Below are positions 34,758 through 45,044 of a DNA stretch of 64,000 bases, one piece after another. Every line of letters starts with the position of its first letter. Positions within the stretch are counted from its first letter, which is position 1. Source of the DNA: Sphingomonas sp. LY54 (lineage in GTDB: Bacteria; Pseudomonadota; Alphaproteobacteria; Sphingomonadales; Sphingomonadaceae); assembly GCF_035594035.1 (NCBI RefSeq), contig NZ_CP141588.1, positions 744,001-808,000 on the forward strand. Direction: 5' to 3'. The notes under the pieces were generated by a model. That model was not told the DNA's origin, did no database searches, and saw nothing but the letters and a program-made list of their open reading frames with translations. The position numbers were made by a program, and so were the translations under genes.

Positions 34758-37700
34758 ATGTCCGACACTTTCGACGTTGGCCTGATCGCGGCCAACCGTA
34801 TCACCGAAGATATCCAGGCCGCCTTCTCGCAGCGTCTGGGCCGCCCGTTGACCGAGGCCGAGCAGGCGTTCGTCGGCGAGATGTTCGACGAGGACAGCAT
34901 TGCCGCGCAGAGCTGGGCCTGGATGGACGCGTTCGAGGATCTCGTCGTCAGCAGCGAGGGCGTCGTCGGCAATCCCGCCGACTTCATCCGCAAATGGGGC
35001 AAGGCGTTCGGCGCCGGCTACCAGGAGATGTTCGGCGCGGAGGATGCGCTGGCCGACATCGTCGCCGTCGAGGACATGCTGAAGGCCGGGCGCAAGGTCG
35101 CCATCCGCTCCTATCGCCGCTTCGACGACCTGAAGAGCCGCTTCCGCTTCAAGCTCTACCATGACGGCGATGCGGTGCCGCTCGCCGACGTGCTCCCCAT
35201 CCTCCACGACATGGGATTGAAAGCGCTCGTCGAGGAAGGCTTCCCGATCCGTCCGCGCGATGCCGGCAAGATCTGGGTCCACGAATATCTGGTCGACGAT
35301 CCCAAGGGCGAAAGTCTCGTCTTCCGCCACGTCGAGCGTCCGTTCGCCGCCGCCTTCCTCGCCGCCTGGACGGGCGTGACCGACAGCGACGGCTTCAACC
35401 GCCTCGTGCTGGAGCTCGGCGTGTCGTGGCGCGAGACCGCTGTGCTGCGCGCGCTCGCCCGCTATCGCCAGCAGACCGGCCTCGATCCGTCGCAGGACGT
35501 CCAGATCGCTGCTCTTGTCGAGCATCCGGCCGTGGCGCGGCTGCTGCTCGATCTCTTCCACCTCCGCTTCGATCCCGCGACCGGCGCGAGCGCGGAGGAA
35601 CGGGCCGAGGGTGCCGCGGGCATCACTTCCGCGCTGCAGGATGCGCTGCAGGCCGTCCCCAGCCTCGACGCCGACCGCGCGCTGCGTCGTATCATGGCGC
35701 TGATCAACGCCATCAAGCGCACCAACTTCTACCAGGCCGACGCCAATGGCGCGCCCAAGCCGCACATCGCCTTCAAGATCGCGAGCCAGGAGCTCGAGGA
35801 CCTTCCCGAGCCCAAGCCCTATCGCGAGATCTTCGTCGCCGCGCCGCACGTCGAGGGCGTCCACCTCCGCTTCGGCGCCGTCGCCCGCGGCGGCCTGCGC
35901 TGGTCGGACCGCAAGGACGATTTCCGCAGCGAAGTGCTCGGCCTCGTCAAGGCCCAGCAGGTCAAGAACGCCGTGATCGTGCCGGTCGGCGCGAAGGGCG
36001 GCTTCTACGTGAAGGGCGCGCGCCCGGCCGACCCCCAGGCGGCGCGCGCGGCCGGCGTCGCCGCCTACCGCACGTTCCTCTCCGCGATGCTCGACGTCAC
36101 CGACAATATCGACGCTGCCGGCGCGATCGTGCCGCCCGCCGACGTCGTTCGCCACGACGAGGACGATCCCTATCTGGTCGTCGCCGCCGACAAGGGCACG
36201 GCCAGCTTCTCGGACATCGCCAACGAGGTCTCGGAATCCTACGGCTTCTGGCTCGGCGACGCGTTCGCCTCGGGTGGATCGGCCGGCTACGACCACAAGG
36301 CGATGGGCATCACGGCGCGCGGCGCCTGGGAAGCGGTCAAGCGCCACTTCCGCGAGGTCGGCAAGGACATCCAGTCCGAGCCGTTCACCGCGGTCGGCGT
36401 CGGCGACATGTCCGGCGACGTGTTCGGCAACGGCATGCTGCTCTCCAAGTCCACCCGGCTGGTGGCGGCGTTCGACCATCGCGACATATTCATCGATCCC
36501 AATCCCGATCCCGCCACCTCGTGGGCCGAGCGCAAGCGCCTGTTCGATCTGCCGCGCTCGTCCTGGCAGGATTACGACAAGGCGAAGCTGTCGGCCGGCG
36601 GCGGCGTCTATTCGCGCAATGCCAAGACGATCGAGCTCTCCCCGGAAGCGCGCGAAGCGCTCGGCCTCGCCGAGGCCAGCCTCTCGCCGACCGATCTCAT
36701 GCAGGCGATCCTGCGCGCGCCGGTCGAATTGCTCTACATGGGCGGCATCGGCACCTATGTGAAAGGCGCCGAGGAGACGCACCAGCAGGTCTCCGACAAG
36801 GCCAATGACGCGGTCCGCGTCGACGGCCGCGAGCTCAAGGCGAAGGTCGTCGGCGAAGGCGCCAATCTCGGCTTCACCCAGGCCGGCCGCATCGAATTCG
36901 CCCGCACCGGCGGCCGCATCAACACCGATGCGATCGACAATTCCGGCGGCGTCGACAGTTCGGACCTCGAGGTCAACATCAAGATCCTGACCGCTCTGGT
37001 CGAGGCGGCGGGCGAGCTCGGCCGCGCCGACCGCGACGCCCTGCTCGCCTCGATGACCGACGACGTGGCCGAGAACGTGCTCGCCAACAACCGCGCCCAG
37101 ACGCTGGCCCTGAGCCTCATCGAAACCACCGCCGCGGCGGACATCGGCAGCCATGCCGCTTTGATGGACCTGCTGGAGCGCGCCGGCCGGCTCAACCGCC
37201 GCATCGAGGGCCTGCCCGACGCCGCCGCGATCGCCGAGCTCGAGCAGGAGGCGAAGGGGCTGACCCGTCCGGAACTGGCGGTGCTGCTCGCTTACGGCAA
37301 GCTCACCTTGTTCGAGGATGCGGTGAAGACGCAGATGCCTGACGATCCCCATTTCGAAGAAGTCCTGCGCGCCTATTTCCCGAGCGGGATCGAGGCGCAC
37401 GCCGCCGCCCTGGAGAAGCATCCGCTGCGCCGCGAGATCATCGCGACGGTGCTGGTCAACAATCTCGTCAACGTGACCGGCCCGGCTTTCCCCTATGAAG
37501 CGATGCAGACCGTCGGCTGCGACGCCGGCGCGATCGTCTCGGCCTTCGCCATGGCCGGCAACCTGTTCGGCCTCGACGCGATGTGGCGGGACGTGGCGGG
37601 GCTCGCCGACACGGTCGACGCCGACACGCAGCTCACCCTCTATCGCCGCCTGGCCGACGCCTACCGCCACCAGGCGCAGCGTCTCGCCCGGCTCGACGGA

Positions 37701-38258
37701 CGGACTTCGGCGCGCTGCCTCAGCGACACCTACGGCGCTCCGATCCGAGCGCTCGTCGCGGCCGGCGAGGATGCGCTCCTCCCCGCCGATGTGCAGCCCT
37801 ATCGCGAGCAGGTCGCCGCCTGGGTCGCGGCCGGCGTTGCGCAGGAGCTGGCCGGGAAGATCGCTCTCCTCCCCTATCTGGAGGGCGCGGTTCCCGCCGC
37901 ATTGCTGGCGCGCGAGGGCGCGGCGCCGGTCGCCAACGTCGCCTTGCTCTATCGCGAGATGGGCGCTTTGACCGGCCTGGAGGAGCTGCGCGCGGCCGCC
38001 GCCACGATGAAGGGCGGCGACCGCTTCGAGCGGCTCGCCATCGCGCGGCTCGTCGAGCAGACCTATGCAAGGCAGGAAAGCCTCGCGCGCCAGGCGATGG
38101 CCAAGTCGGCCTGCGTGGACTCGGCGGCAAACGCCTGGGCGGACGAGAATGCGGACCGCGTATCAAGCGCCCGCGACGAGCTCGAGCAGGTCCGGCGCGC
38201 GCCGGGCCCGTGGTCGCTCGGCCGCCTGACCGTCGCCGCGGCGGCGCTCACGGCCTGA
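34758..38258 (+). CDS. NAD-specific glutamate dehydrogenase, large type with shortened N-terminus
   Basis: A 1166-residue member of the large NAD-GDH family, which oxidatively deaminates glutamate to 2-oxoglutarate. The catalytic block begins near residue 360: LRFGAVARGGLRWSDRKDDFRSE, VKNAVIVPVGAKGGFYVK, then VGVGDMSGDVFGNGM and VVGEGANLGFTQAGRIEFA. A ~400-residue helical C-terminal domain follows. The GDH180 class is ~1600 residues with several ACT-like domains in front; here about 400 N-terminal residues are absent. The upstream DNA encodes the separate Rnk-like protein, so this is not a frame error of one gene. The start ATG 34758 is preceded by GAGG. Loss of ACT domains suggests altered amino-acid control. 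Confidence 0.9.
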   Translation: MSDTFDVGLIAANRITEDIQAAFSQRLGRPLTEAEQAFVGEMFDEDSIAAQSWAWMDAFEDLVVSSEGVVGNPADFIRKWGKAFGAGYQEMFGAEDALADIVAVEDMLKAGRKVAIRSYRRFDDLKSRFRFKLYHDGDAVPLADVLPILHDMGLKALVEEGFPIRPRDAGKIWVHEYLVDDPKGESLVFRHVERPFAAAFLAAWTGVTDSDGFNRLVLELGVSWRETAVLRALARYRQQTGLDPSQDVQIAALVEHPAVARLLLDLFHLRFDPATGASAEERAEGAAGITSALQDALQAVPSLDADRALRRIMALINAIKRTNFYQADANGAPKPHIAFKIASQELEDLPEPKPYREIFVAAPHVEGVHLRFGAVARGGLRWSDRKDDFRSEVLGLVKAQQVKNAVIVPVGAKGGFYVKGARPADPQAARAAGVAAYRTFLSAMLDVTDNIDAAGAIVPPADVVRHDEDDPYLVVAADKGTASFSDIANEVSESYGFWLGDAFASGGSAGYDHKAMGITARGAWEAVKRHFREVGKDIQSEPFTAVGVGDMSGDVFGNGMLLSKSTRLVAAFDHRDIFIDPNPDPATSWAERKRLFDLPRSSWQDYDKAKLSAGGGVYSRNAKTIELSPEAREALGLAEASLSPTDLMQAILRAPVELLYMGGIGTYVKGAEETHQQVSDKANDAVRVDGRELKAKVVGEGANLGFTQAGRIEFARTGGRINTDAIDNSGGVDSSDLEVNIKILTALVEAAGELGRADRDALLASMTDDVAENVLANNRAQTLALSLIETTAAADIGSHAALMDLLERAGRLNRRIEGLPDAAAIAELEQEAKGLTRPELAVLLAYGKLTLFEDAVKTQMPDDPHFEEVLRAYFPSGIEAHAAALEKHPLRREIIATVLVNNLVNVTGPAFPYEAMQTVGCDAGAIVSAFAMAGNLFGLDAMWRDVAGLADTVDADTQLTLYRRLADAYRHQAQRLARLDGRTSARCLSDTYGAPIRALVAAGEDALLPADVQPYREQVAAWVAAGVAQELAGKIALLPYLEGAVPAALLAREGAAPVANVALLYREMGALTGLEELRAAAATMKGGDRFERLAIARLVEQTYARQESLARQAMAKSACVDSAANAWADENADRVSSARDELEQVRRAPGPWSLGRLTVAAAALTA

Positions 38259-38260
38259 AA

Positions 38261-38308
38261 CCGGGGCGAGGATCGGGTCGGGTTTCCCGCCTGATCCTCG
38301 TCGCCCGG
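38261..38308. terminator. Bidirectional stem-loop between gdh and glmS
   Basis: CCGGGGCGAGGATC (38261-38274) pairs with GATCCTCGTCGCCCGG (38293-38308) with a small bulge. It lies in the 51-nt gap between two convergent stop codons, so it probably ends both transcripts. There is no clear T-tract. Confidence 0.6.
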
Positions 38309-38309
38309 C

Positions 38310-40133
<1,824 letters not shown>

Positions 40134-40227
40134 AGATCGTCCCGTTCATCCTTGGGTTCGTCCCGGACTCCGAGGCCCCGGCAGGGGCATCACGGCGTCC
40201 GCTCAAAAATCGTGGCGTTATAGCGTC

Positions 40228-41586
40228 CTAGCCCGCCTGCTTCTTCGCCGCCATCGCCGCCTTGAAGCGTGCCGCCCAGCCGGGCCGGGCCTGTTGCTCG
40301 CCGCGCGCCACAGCCAGCGCGCCGGCCTCGACATCCCTGGTCACCACCGAACCGGCGCCGACCATCGCGTGGTCGCCGATCGTCACCGGCGCCACCAGCG
40401 CGCTGTTCGAGCCGATGAAGGCGCCCGCCCCGATCCTGGTCGGATATTTGAAGAAGCCGTCATAATTGCAGGTGATCGTGCCCGCGCCGATATTGGCGCC
40501 CTCGCCCACCTCGGCATCGCCGAGATAGGTAAGGTGGTTGGCTTTGGCGCCCTTGCCGAGCCGGCTCTTCTTCACCTCGACGAAATTGCCGACCTTGGCC
40601 TTCTCGCCGATGTCGGCGCCCGGGCGCAGCCGCGCATAGGGGCCGATCTCCGCCCCGGTCGCGATGGTCGCGCCCTCGATATGGCTGAACGCGCGGATGC
40701 ACACCCCGTCGGCGATCCGCACGCCGGGGCCGAACACCACATTGGGCTCGATCACGCAGTCGCGGCCGATCAGCGTGTCGTGAGCGAACCAGACCGTGTC
40801 GGGCGCGACCAGAGTGACGCCGTCGGCCATCGCCTGCAGCCGCCGCCGCCGCTGCCATTCGGCCTCGACCAAGGCGAGCTCGGCGCGGCTGTTGACGCCG
40901 GACATCTCCCACGGCTCGGCCTCGATCACCACCGACTTGCGGCCTTCGGCGGCGGCGAGCATCACCACGTCGGGCAGATAATATTCGCCGGCGGCATTGT
41001 CGTTGCCGACCTTCGCCAGCAGCCCGAACAGATCCTCCGCCCGCACCGCCATCATGCCGCTGTTGCACAGGTTGACGGCGCGCTCCTCGGGCGTCGCGTC
41101 CTTATATTCGACCATCTTGGCGATCGCGCCGTCGCCGTCGGCGATGATCCGGCCGTAAGCGAGCGGATCCTCGGGCCTGAAACCGACCACGACGATGGCG
41201 GGCCCGTCCGACGCGTTCAGCCGGTCGAGCATCCGCGCCATCGTCTCGGCCTCGATCAGCGGCGTGTCGCCGAAAAGGATGACGACGTCGCCCTCGAAGC
41301 CAGCCAGCGCCTGCTCGGCCTGGCCGACCGCGTGGGCCGTGCCCAGCTGCTCCTCCTGGACGACGACCTCCCCGCCGCGCGCGGCGACCAGCCCCTCGAC
41401 CTGCTCGCGCCCGCTGCCGACGACGACGATCTTGCGCGCCGGCCCGAGCGTCTCGAGCACGCCGAGCAGATGGTCCAGCATCGCCCGCCCCGCAATCGGG
41501 TGCAGCACCTTGTGCACATCCGATTTCATCCGCGTGCCCTTGCCGGCCGCGAGTATGACGGCTGCGAATTCCCTGGTCCGTGTCAT
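40228..41586 (-). CDS. glmU: Bifunctional GlcNAc-1-P uridylyltransferase / GlcN-1-P acetyltransferase
   Basis: A 452-residue GlmU catalysing acetylation of glucosamine-1-phosphate and its uridylylation to UDP-GlcNAc. The nucleotidyltransferase domain starts AVILAAGKGTRMKSDVHKVLHPIAG and contains LFGDTPLI. From residue ~250 a left-handed beta-helix acetyltransferase follows with hexapeptide repeats and NFVEVKKSRLGKGAKANHLTYLGDAEVG. The start is the ATG at 41586; eleven extra in-frame codons upstream have no ribosome-binding site. It is divergent from gph across 77 nt and upstream of glmS in the same direction. Confidence 0.97.
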   Translation of the reverse strand: MTRTREFAAVILAAGKGTRMKSDVHKVLHPIAGRAMLDHLLGVLETLGPARKIVVVGSGREQVEGLVAARGGEVVVQEEQLGTAHAVGQAEQALAGFEGDVVILFGDTPLIEAETMARMLDRLNASDGPAIVVVGFRPEDPLAYGRIIADGDGAIAKMVEYKDATPEERAVNLCNSGMMAVRAEDLFGLLAKVGNDNAAGEYYLPDVVMLAAAEGRKSVVIEAEPWEMSGVNSRAELALVEAEWQRRRRLQAMADGVTLVAPDTVWFAHDTLIGRDCVIEPNVVFGPGVRIADGVCIRAFSHIEGATIATGAEIGPYARLRPGADIGEKAKVGNFVEVKKSRLGKGAKANHLTYLGDAEVGEGANIGAGTITCNYDGFFKYPTRIGAGAFIGSNSALVAPVTIGDHAMVGAGSVVTRDVEAGALAVARGEQQARPGWAARFKAAMAAKKQAG

Positions 41587-41663
41587 GTCGTTTCCCGTGC
41601 TTCGTCCGCCCCATCGCATGGAAATCTTGGCAATTCCAGAGACGCGCCCCTAAGCGACCCGTC

Positions 41664-42326
41664 ATGACCCTTATTCCCTTCGACGTCGTCGCCTTCGATC
41701 TTGACGGCACCCTCGCCGACACCGCGCCCGACCTTGCCGCCGCGCTCAACCACACGCTCGGCGCGCTCGGGCGGCCCGGCATCGATCCCGGCTCGGTGCG
41801 CAACCTTGTCGGCCACGGCGCCAGAGCGCTGATCCGCAAGGGGCTGGCGGTCTCCGGGTCCACATCGGAGGAACTGGTGGAACGCGGCTACCCCATCTTC
41901 CTCGAATATTATGGCGCCAACATCTGCGAAGGCACGCGCCTCTTCCCCGAGGTCGATGCGGCGTTGGACGCGCTCCGGGCAGCCGGGATCAGGCTCGCGC
42001 TCTGCACAAACAAGCCGGAAAGCCTGACCCATCTCCTGCTCGACGCCTTGGGCTGGACCGGGCGCTTCGACAGCGTGATTGGCGGCGACACGCTCGCGGT
42101 CCGCAAGCCCGATCCCGCCCCGCTCCACGAGGCCATCGCCCGCGCCGGCGGCGGCAAGGCCGTCTTCATCGGCGATTCGATCACCGACGCCGACACCGCC
42201 AAGGCCGCCCGCCTCCCCTTCGTCGCGGTCAGCTTCGGTTTCTCGGACCGGCCGGTCGAGCAGCTCGGCGCCGATGTGATCATCCATCATTATTCGGAAC
42301 TGCCCGGCGCGCTCGCGCGGCTCTAG
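41664..42326 (+). CDS. gph: Phosphoglycolate phosphatase (HAD family)
   Basis: A 220-residue HAD hydrolase with the nucleophile motif FDLDGTLADT (Asp12, Asp14), the alpha-helical cap, motif II in LALCTNKPE, and the C-terminal GGDTLAVRKPDPAPLHEA and VFIGDSITDADTAKAA motifs. Length and motif text match Gph, which clears 2-phosphoglycolate produced by 3'-end DNA repair. The start ATG 41664 was chosen because the longer frame overlaps the glmU start region. It is divergent from glmU; its stop overlaps the convergent nucleotidyltransferase gene by 4 nt. Confidence 0.88.
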   Translation: MTLIPFDVVAFDLDGTLADTAPDLAAALNHTLGALGRPGIDPGSVRNLVGHGARALIRKGLAVSGSTSEELVERGYPIFLEYYGANICEGTRLFPEVDAALDALRAAGIRLALCTNKPESLTHLLLDALGWTGRFDSVIGGDTLAVRKPDPAPLHEAIARAGGGKAVFIGDSITDADTAKAARLPFVAVSFGFSDRPVEQLGADVIIHHYSELPGALARL

Positions 42327-43339
42327 CGCGTCGCCTTCACCCACAGATGCCGCGCCAGCATCAGCGGCGGCATGCGCAGCCAGTGCGAGCGGACGTAGAA
42401 GGCCAGCCGCAAAAAGGGCCGCGTCTCCTGCCCCCATCCGTTGCGGGCGAGCAGGCGCAGCGCGAACAGCCGATCGGCGAGGGTCAGGCCACCCACGCCC
42501 GCGACCGGCGTGCCATAGAGAAAAGCGGCCAGCCGCAGTGCCCGGGCCGTCGGGCCGCTGAGCTGGTGCCGCCGCCTACGCTCCCGCAGCCGGTCCCAGA
42601 AACCGGGTTCCCTCGCGAACGCCCGCGCCAGCCGGTCGATATCCCACAAATTGCGCAGGCCGCCGGCCAGGTCGCCGTCCGCGAACAGGTGGCAGGCGGC
42701 GTGGATCACCATGTCCTCGCGGCAAAGCACGCGCAGCCCATTGTCTAGGGCGACGCTGTCGGCGATCATCGCCGCCGCGTCCGGCGTCGGCGTGGCGGTC
42801 AAGGGCAGGATCGTGTGGTGGACGTCGATCATCCGGTCGCGCTCGCGGTGGATCAGCGGCGGCAGCTCGTGCATCCAGCGGCGATAATAGAGATCGTCAT
42901 AATCGTCCGCCTTCACCCACTCCCAGCCGGCGCCGAGCAGCGCCTCCTGGACGGAATCGAGGCTGGCGCGCGGCACCAGGATATCGAGGTCGCCGATCGA
43001 GCGGCCCGCCGATGCCGGTAGCCCGGCGGCGGCATAAGCGGTGCCCTTGAGCAGGATCACCGGCACGCCCAGCGGCTCCAACGCCCGCCGCGCCATTTCC
43101 GCTTCCCACAGTGCCTGGACACGCCCTTGGTCGTGATCGCGCCGGGCATCGTCCAGCAGCCGCGCCGCGCGCTCGGGAAGCGCCTGCCCTTCAAGCCGCC
43201 AAGCCAGGCTGCCGATCAACGATTCCGCGCGGGCGGCGGCGATGAGCGAAGTCCATTGCCGCGCGTCGAGCGACGCGGCCGAGGCGGGATCGCGCAATGC
43301 CGCTACGAGGAGGCGCGCGCCCGTCACAGGCTGCTCCAC
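42323..43339 (-). CDS. Nucleotidyltransferase-fold family protein of the HprK-rel-A cassette
   Basis: A 338-residue protein with a nucleotidyltransferase-like core: LLKGTAY at 97-103 and GRSIGDLDILV (Asp117 and Asp119 as likely metal ligands). A helical region and a third acidic/His patch (MIDVHHTILPL) follow. It resembles the nucleotidyltransferase-family proteins found in lasso-peptide and related peptide-modifying clusters. The last of four leftward genes, it overlaps the kinase gene by 16 nt, which argues for translational coupling. Probable role: transfer of a nucleotide or a related group to a small molecule or peptide; this is inference. Confidence 0.8.
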   Translation of the reverse strand: MEQPVTGARLLVAALRDPASAASLDARQWTSLIAAARAESLIGSLAWRLEGQALPERAARLLDDARRDHDQGRVQALWEAEMARRALEPLGVPVILLKGTAYAAAGLPASAGRSIGDLDILVPRASLDSVQEALLGAGWEWVKADDYDDLYYRRWMHELPPLIHRERDRMIDVHHTILPLTATPTPDAAAMIADSVALDNGLRVLCREDMVIHAACHLFADGDLAGGLRNLWDIDRLARAFAREPGFWDRLRERRRRHQLSGPTARALRLAAFLYGTPVAGVGGLTLADRLFALRLLARNGWGQETRPFLRLAFYVRSHWLRMPPLMLARHLWVKATR

Positions 43340-44187
43340 AACTCATCGACGAGCGCCAAGGCAGCCTCGGTGTCGGGATAATCGATCGCGCGCGCCGGCA
43401 CGTCGCGGACCAGCGCCGCCAAGGCCTCGAACCCGATCTCGCCGAGTCCGACATAATTGGTCGAGGCCTGGGTCAGCCGTACGAACACTTCGGCCGCGCC
43501 GACCGTCCGCACTTCGGCGGTGAGATCGCGCCCGAATCGCGGGAACAGGATCAAGGCCGGCCGCGCCGGCTCGGCCATGCGTGCGAGCGCCTCGGCCTTG
43601 GGCCGCAAATGGCGGATCGAGCCCTTGGGCGTGCCGACCAGCAAAGGTCCCAACCGGCTCTGGTCGGCCACTCCAGCCACCACCGAGATCGCCCCGTTCT
43701 TGAGGCTGATCGCGCGAGGAAAAGCGTGGAGCAGGCCGGTCGCCGGGTCGAGCAAGGCGAATTCGTCGCCCATCAGCCGCCAACCGCGCTCGCCGAGGAT
43801 CGCGGCGAGGGTGGACTTTCCCGATCCCGAATGGCCGGTCATCAGCAGCGCCCGCCCGTCTTTCTCGACGCTGGAGGCGTGCAGCAGCAGATAGCGCTTC
43901 TGGCCGAGCGCCATCTGGAGATTCATCCCCATTTCGGCGGCGAGCAGCCCGTGCGCGAGCGGCATCGGCGCGGCGTCGGGAAGGACATAGTCGCCGCGGA
44001 TCGCCACCGCCGGCTTCAGCCAGCGCCGCCACGGCTTCTCCGCCTCCAGCCGCACGGTGAAGTCGCACGGCCCCTCAGGCGCCGGATAGCCGGCATAAAG
44101 CGACGCGAGCGCCTCGACCGGCGCCTTCCACTCGGACCCGACGCGGAACGCGACCGGGCCGACCTGGATTTCATGGACGTGCCTCAT
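43324..44187 (-). CDS. HprK-related kinase A
   Basis: A 287-residue kinase related to HPr kinase/phosphorylase. An N-terminal beta-rich region is followed by HASSVEKDGRALLMTGHSGSGKSTLAAIL, in which GHSGSGKST (118-126) is the P-loop. GWRLMGDEFALLD (Walker B-like) and AFPRAISLKNG come next. HprK-like kinases in RiPP clusters phosphorylate a peptide substrate; members near a PqqD-like protein form the HprK-rel-A system, whose function is undefined. The start ATG overlaps the stop of the PqqD-like gene (ATGA). No HPr (ptsH) gene is nearby. Confidence 0.9.
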   Translation of the reverse strand: MRHVHEIQVGPVAFRVGSEWKAPVEALASLYAGYPAPEGPCDFTVRLEAEKPWRRWLKPAVAIRGDYVLPDAAPMPLAHGLLAAEMGMNLQMALGQKRYLLLHASSVEKDGRALLMTGHSGSGKSTLAAILGERGWRLMGDEFALLDPATGLLHAFPRAISLKNGAISVVAGVADQSRLGPLLVGTPKGSIRHLRPKAEALARMAEPARPALILFPRFGRDLTAEVRTVGAAEVFVRLTQASTNYVGLGEIGFEALAALVRDVPARAIDYPDTEAALALVDELWSSL

Positions 44188-44531
44188 GCCGCGCGCTTGC
44201 TCCCCGGCGAAAGCCGGGGTCCAGCAGCGCCCTCCGCCTGGGCCCCGGCTTGCGCCGGGGAACTGCGGTGGATGAGCCCCGCCGCCTCGAGTTCGTCGAG
44301 CCGGGGCAGAAGCGCGTCACGGTCCCCATCGACATCGAAGCCGGCCGCCATGCGGGCGAGGATTTCGTCGGCCGTCGCCGGATCGTCGGCGATCGCGGCC
44401 AGGATCTGCGGCGCGGGCGCCGCCAATATATGGGTGGTGCCCGACGGCCGGTGGTAGAGCGCCGTCAGCCCGTCCAGCTCGATCAGCCGGACGTCGTCCG
44501 CGCGATCGGCGATGTAATGAGGACCGGCCAT
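44184..44531 (-). CDS. PqqD-like peptide-binding protein of the HprK-rel-A system
   Basis: A 115-residue protein with a PqqD-type winged-helix fold: VRLIELDGLTALYHRPSGTTHILAAPAPQILAAI, then ADEILARMAAGFDVD and LPRLDELEAAGLIHRS. PqqD-like proteins bind leader peptides and present them to modifying enzymes. The core ends at about residue 92. The last ~23 residues (from the SSPAQAGA segment on) are encoded by a genomic palindromic repeat, so they are probably not functional. It is coupled to the kinase gene by an ATGA overlap. Confidence 0.85.
   Translation of the reverse strand: MAGPHYIADRADDVRLIELDGLTALYHRPSGTTHILAAPAPQILAAIADDPATADEILARMAAGFDVDGDRDALLPRLDELEAAGLIHRSSPAQAGAQAEGAAGPRLSPGSKRAA
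44202..44260. repeat. GC-rich palindromic repeat inside the PqqD-like gene
   Basis: CCCCGGCGAAAGCCGGGG-TCCAG (44202-44223) and CTGGGCCCCGGCTTGCGCCGGGG (44238-44260), two hairpins in inverted orientation around a short centre. The sequence style is that of the short intergenic repeats common in sphingomonads. Here it is translated as the C-terminal tail of the PqqD-like protein. A related copy lies at 53986-54070. Confidence 0.7.
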
Positions 44532-44547
44532 GGCGTCCGGCCGGTGA

Positions 44548-44949
44548 TCAGCGCGGCATCTGCAGCGAGGCGTAGCAGGTGAAGCCGCTCATCCCCGCCT
44601 GCAGACGGCGAATATAGTTGGCGTAGGCCTGGGCCGCCTGGCTGTCGACGCCGACCGGAGTGCCGCCGCGCAGCAGCACCTTGGCTTCCTCACCGGTCAG
44701 CGGCCGCGCCGCCGGCGGGAAGGAGCCGGGCGTGCCGGGCGCCACCAGCGATCCGTCCTGGGCGATATACTGGCCCGCCGCCTGGGGCGCGGGCACCGGA
44801 ATCTGGCAGCTCAGCACGGAGCCGGCGGTCTGGGCGAGCGCCGGCTTGATCGTCACCACGGTCGAAGCCGCGGCTGCGCCGAGCGCGAGCACGATGCGGC
44901 GGCTGGGCTGGGCCGCGCCCTCTTCCGGCTCTGGGTTCATCTCGCTCAT
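44548..44949 (-). CDS. Small Tat-exported protein, possible HprK-rel-A substrate
   Basis: A 133-residue protein. Twin-arginine-like leader QPSRRIVLALGAAAASTVVTIKPALAQ (Arg17-Arg18, cleavage after Ala39-Gln40 region) is followed by a short mature domain. That domain has two cysteines (Cys48, Cys125), a Pro/Gly-rich middle and a helical ALTG-like segment (PLTGEEAKVLLRGG, AAQAYANYIRRLQAG). It is the first gene of the leftward PqqD/kinase/nucleotidyltransferase cassette, 16 nt upstream of the PqqD-like gene. Both its position and its size make it a candidate for the protein or peptide bound by the PqqD-like protein and modified by the kinase and nucleotidyltransferase; that is inference. Confidence 0.72.
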   Translation of the reverse strand: MSEMNPEPEEGAAQPSRRIVLALGAAAASTVVTIKPALAQTAGSVLSCQIPVPAPQAAGQYIAQDGSLVAPGTPGSFPPAARPLTGEEAKVLLRGGTPVGVDSQAAQAYANYIRRLQAGMSGFTCYASLQMPR

Positions 44950-45044
44950 AGGCCGTCTCTAACGCACCCTTGCTTTCATAAGCGTAAAGCCGCTGTTTTT
45001 CGACCGGTGGCGAGAGCGGTGCGATCCCGCTATGGGACGGCGCC

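Noticed and set aside
34644..37670. 1008-residue open frame antisense to the glutamate dehydrogenase gene
   Set aside because: High-GC shadow frame: low-complexity Arg/Gly/Ala/Asp composition, no ribosome-binding site, and the sense strand encodes a clear enzyme.
40134..40227. glmS ribozyme or leader RNA between glmU and glmS
   Set aside because: The 94-nt spacer shows no conserved ribozyme core, and glmS ribozymes are characteristic of Gram-positive bacteria.
42323..44949. Complete lasso-peptide cluster
   Set aside because: No transglutaminase-like protease or asparagine-synthetase-like cyclase is present; only the tailoring-type genes and a Tat-exported protein.
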